Assembly: GCA_946902875.1 (NCBI GenBank)
Contig: OX336338.1
Coordinates: 5,757,971 to 5,821,970 of the forward strand
Reading direction: 5' to 3'
DNA length: 64,000 bases
From: Nematopogon swammerdamellus
Lineage: Eukaryota; Arthropoda; Insecta; Lepidoptera; Adelidae
Shown here: in pieces, positions 63,791-64,000 of the stretch
Numbering within the stretch: the first letter of the stretch is position 1
Layout: each line of letters begins with the position of its first letter
Position numbers and translations under genes: made by a program
Notes under the pieces: generated by a model
Databases searched by the model: none
Told to the model about the DNA's origin: nothing
What the model saw: only the letters and a program-made list of their open reading frames with translations

Positions 63791-64000
63791 ATATATATAT
63801 TTTTTTCAATATACATATATTGAATGGCTTATCAAATTAAAGGTAATAAAATTAGGATTCCGAAGATATATTGTTTGCCACCTATTAAATGTATGCATAC
63901 TGAGTATTAGAGCAAAATGTGCGAGGTACTTATGCACGAAGCGCGATGATGCGCCGCCGTCGTCGGCCGCGCAGAAGTTTTTTTATATCTTATAATAAGA
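63791..64000. other. No recognised feature
   Basis: AT-rich to 63900, short CpG patch at 63945-63975; cut by the window edge. Confidence 0.3.

Noticed and set aside
63342..63995. 217-codon plus-strand frame, the longest in the window
   Set aside because: It runs through repeat H and GTATGT simple sequence and shows no domain; a chance frame.

Overview
The window looks like repeat-dense, intergenic or intronic DNA from a moth or butterfly (Lepidoptera). The evidence is AT-rich DNA broken by short CpG-rich patches, plus dispersed repeats whose signature ends I know from lepidopteran genomes: Helitron-like copies ending in a GC-rich hairpin plus CTAG, and an element beginning GGCCAAGTGCGAGTCGGACT. 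I find no convincing host protein-coding exon, rRNA, intact tRNA or known microRNA. The longest open frames (217, 177 and 174 codons) show no recognisable domain and are probably chance frames. The only protein relics are short C-terminal pieces of non-LTR reverse transcriptases.

Layout. 0.2-4 kb: Helitron-like copy, 5S-headed SINE, a hAT-type element with perfect 8-bp target duplication, repeat C, a 132-bp foldback. 4-7 kb: a 2.8-kb TIR element with an 8-bp duplication, enclosing a 367-bp foldback, a SINE and smaller repeats. 7-12.5 kb: family D repeats, reverse-transcriptase relics and quiet DNA. 12.5-14.6 kb: foldback, then a 9.3-copy array of a 130-bp unit. 15-22 kb: LINE tails, a hAT-type MITE nested in a SINE, a Tc1-like MITE, a foldback, more reverse-transcriptase relics, and two Helitron-like copies (one holding a nested MITE). 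23-28 kb: a 0.9-kb inverted-repeat element, SINE pieces, a 1.33-kb foldback built of 109-bp modules, and a perfect 26-bp hairpin. 30-33 kb: a 20-copy array of a 100-bp unit with higher-order structure and an inverted end, then a 220-bp (CATA)n tract. 34-39 kb: hAT-type MITE, and a probable TTAA-flanked 1.9-kb element. 42-43.4 kb: five-copy array of about 294 bp. 44-49 kb: Helitron-like copies, two tRNA-SINEs, a hAT-type element carrying a nested Helitron-like copy, a foldback. 49-63 kb: mostly low-repeat DNA with CpG-rich stretches that could be regulatory, a fresh 292-bp tandem duplication, one more hAT MITE and scattered repeats.

Nothing here works together as a pathway. The biology is layered transposition, and nested insertions give relative ages. 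The most interesting observations are: two SINE families with different Pol III heads (tRNA-like versus a 5S/tRNA hybrid) that share the same body; the modular 1.33-kb foldback; tandem arrays that grew out of dispersed repeats; and several exact TIR plus duplication boundaries that define nonautonomous DNA transposons. All family assignments come from reading motifs by eye; no database search was possible.
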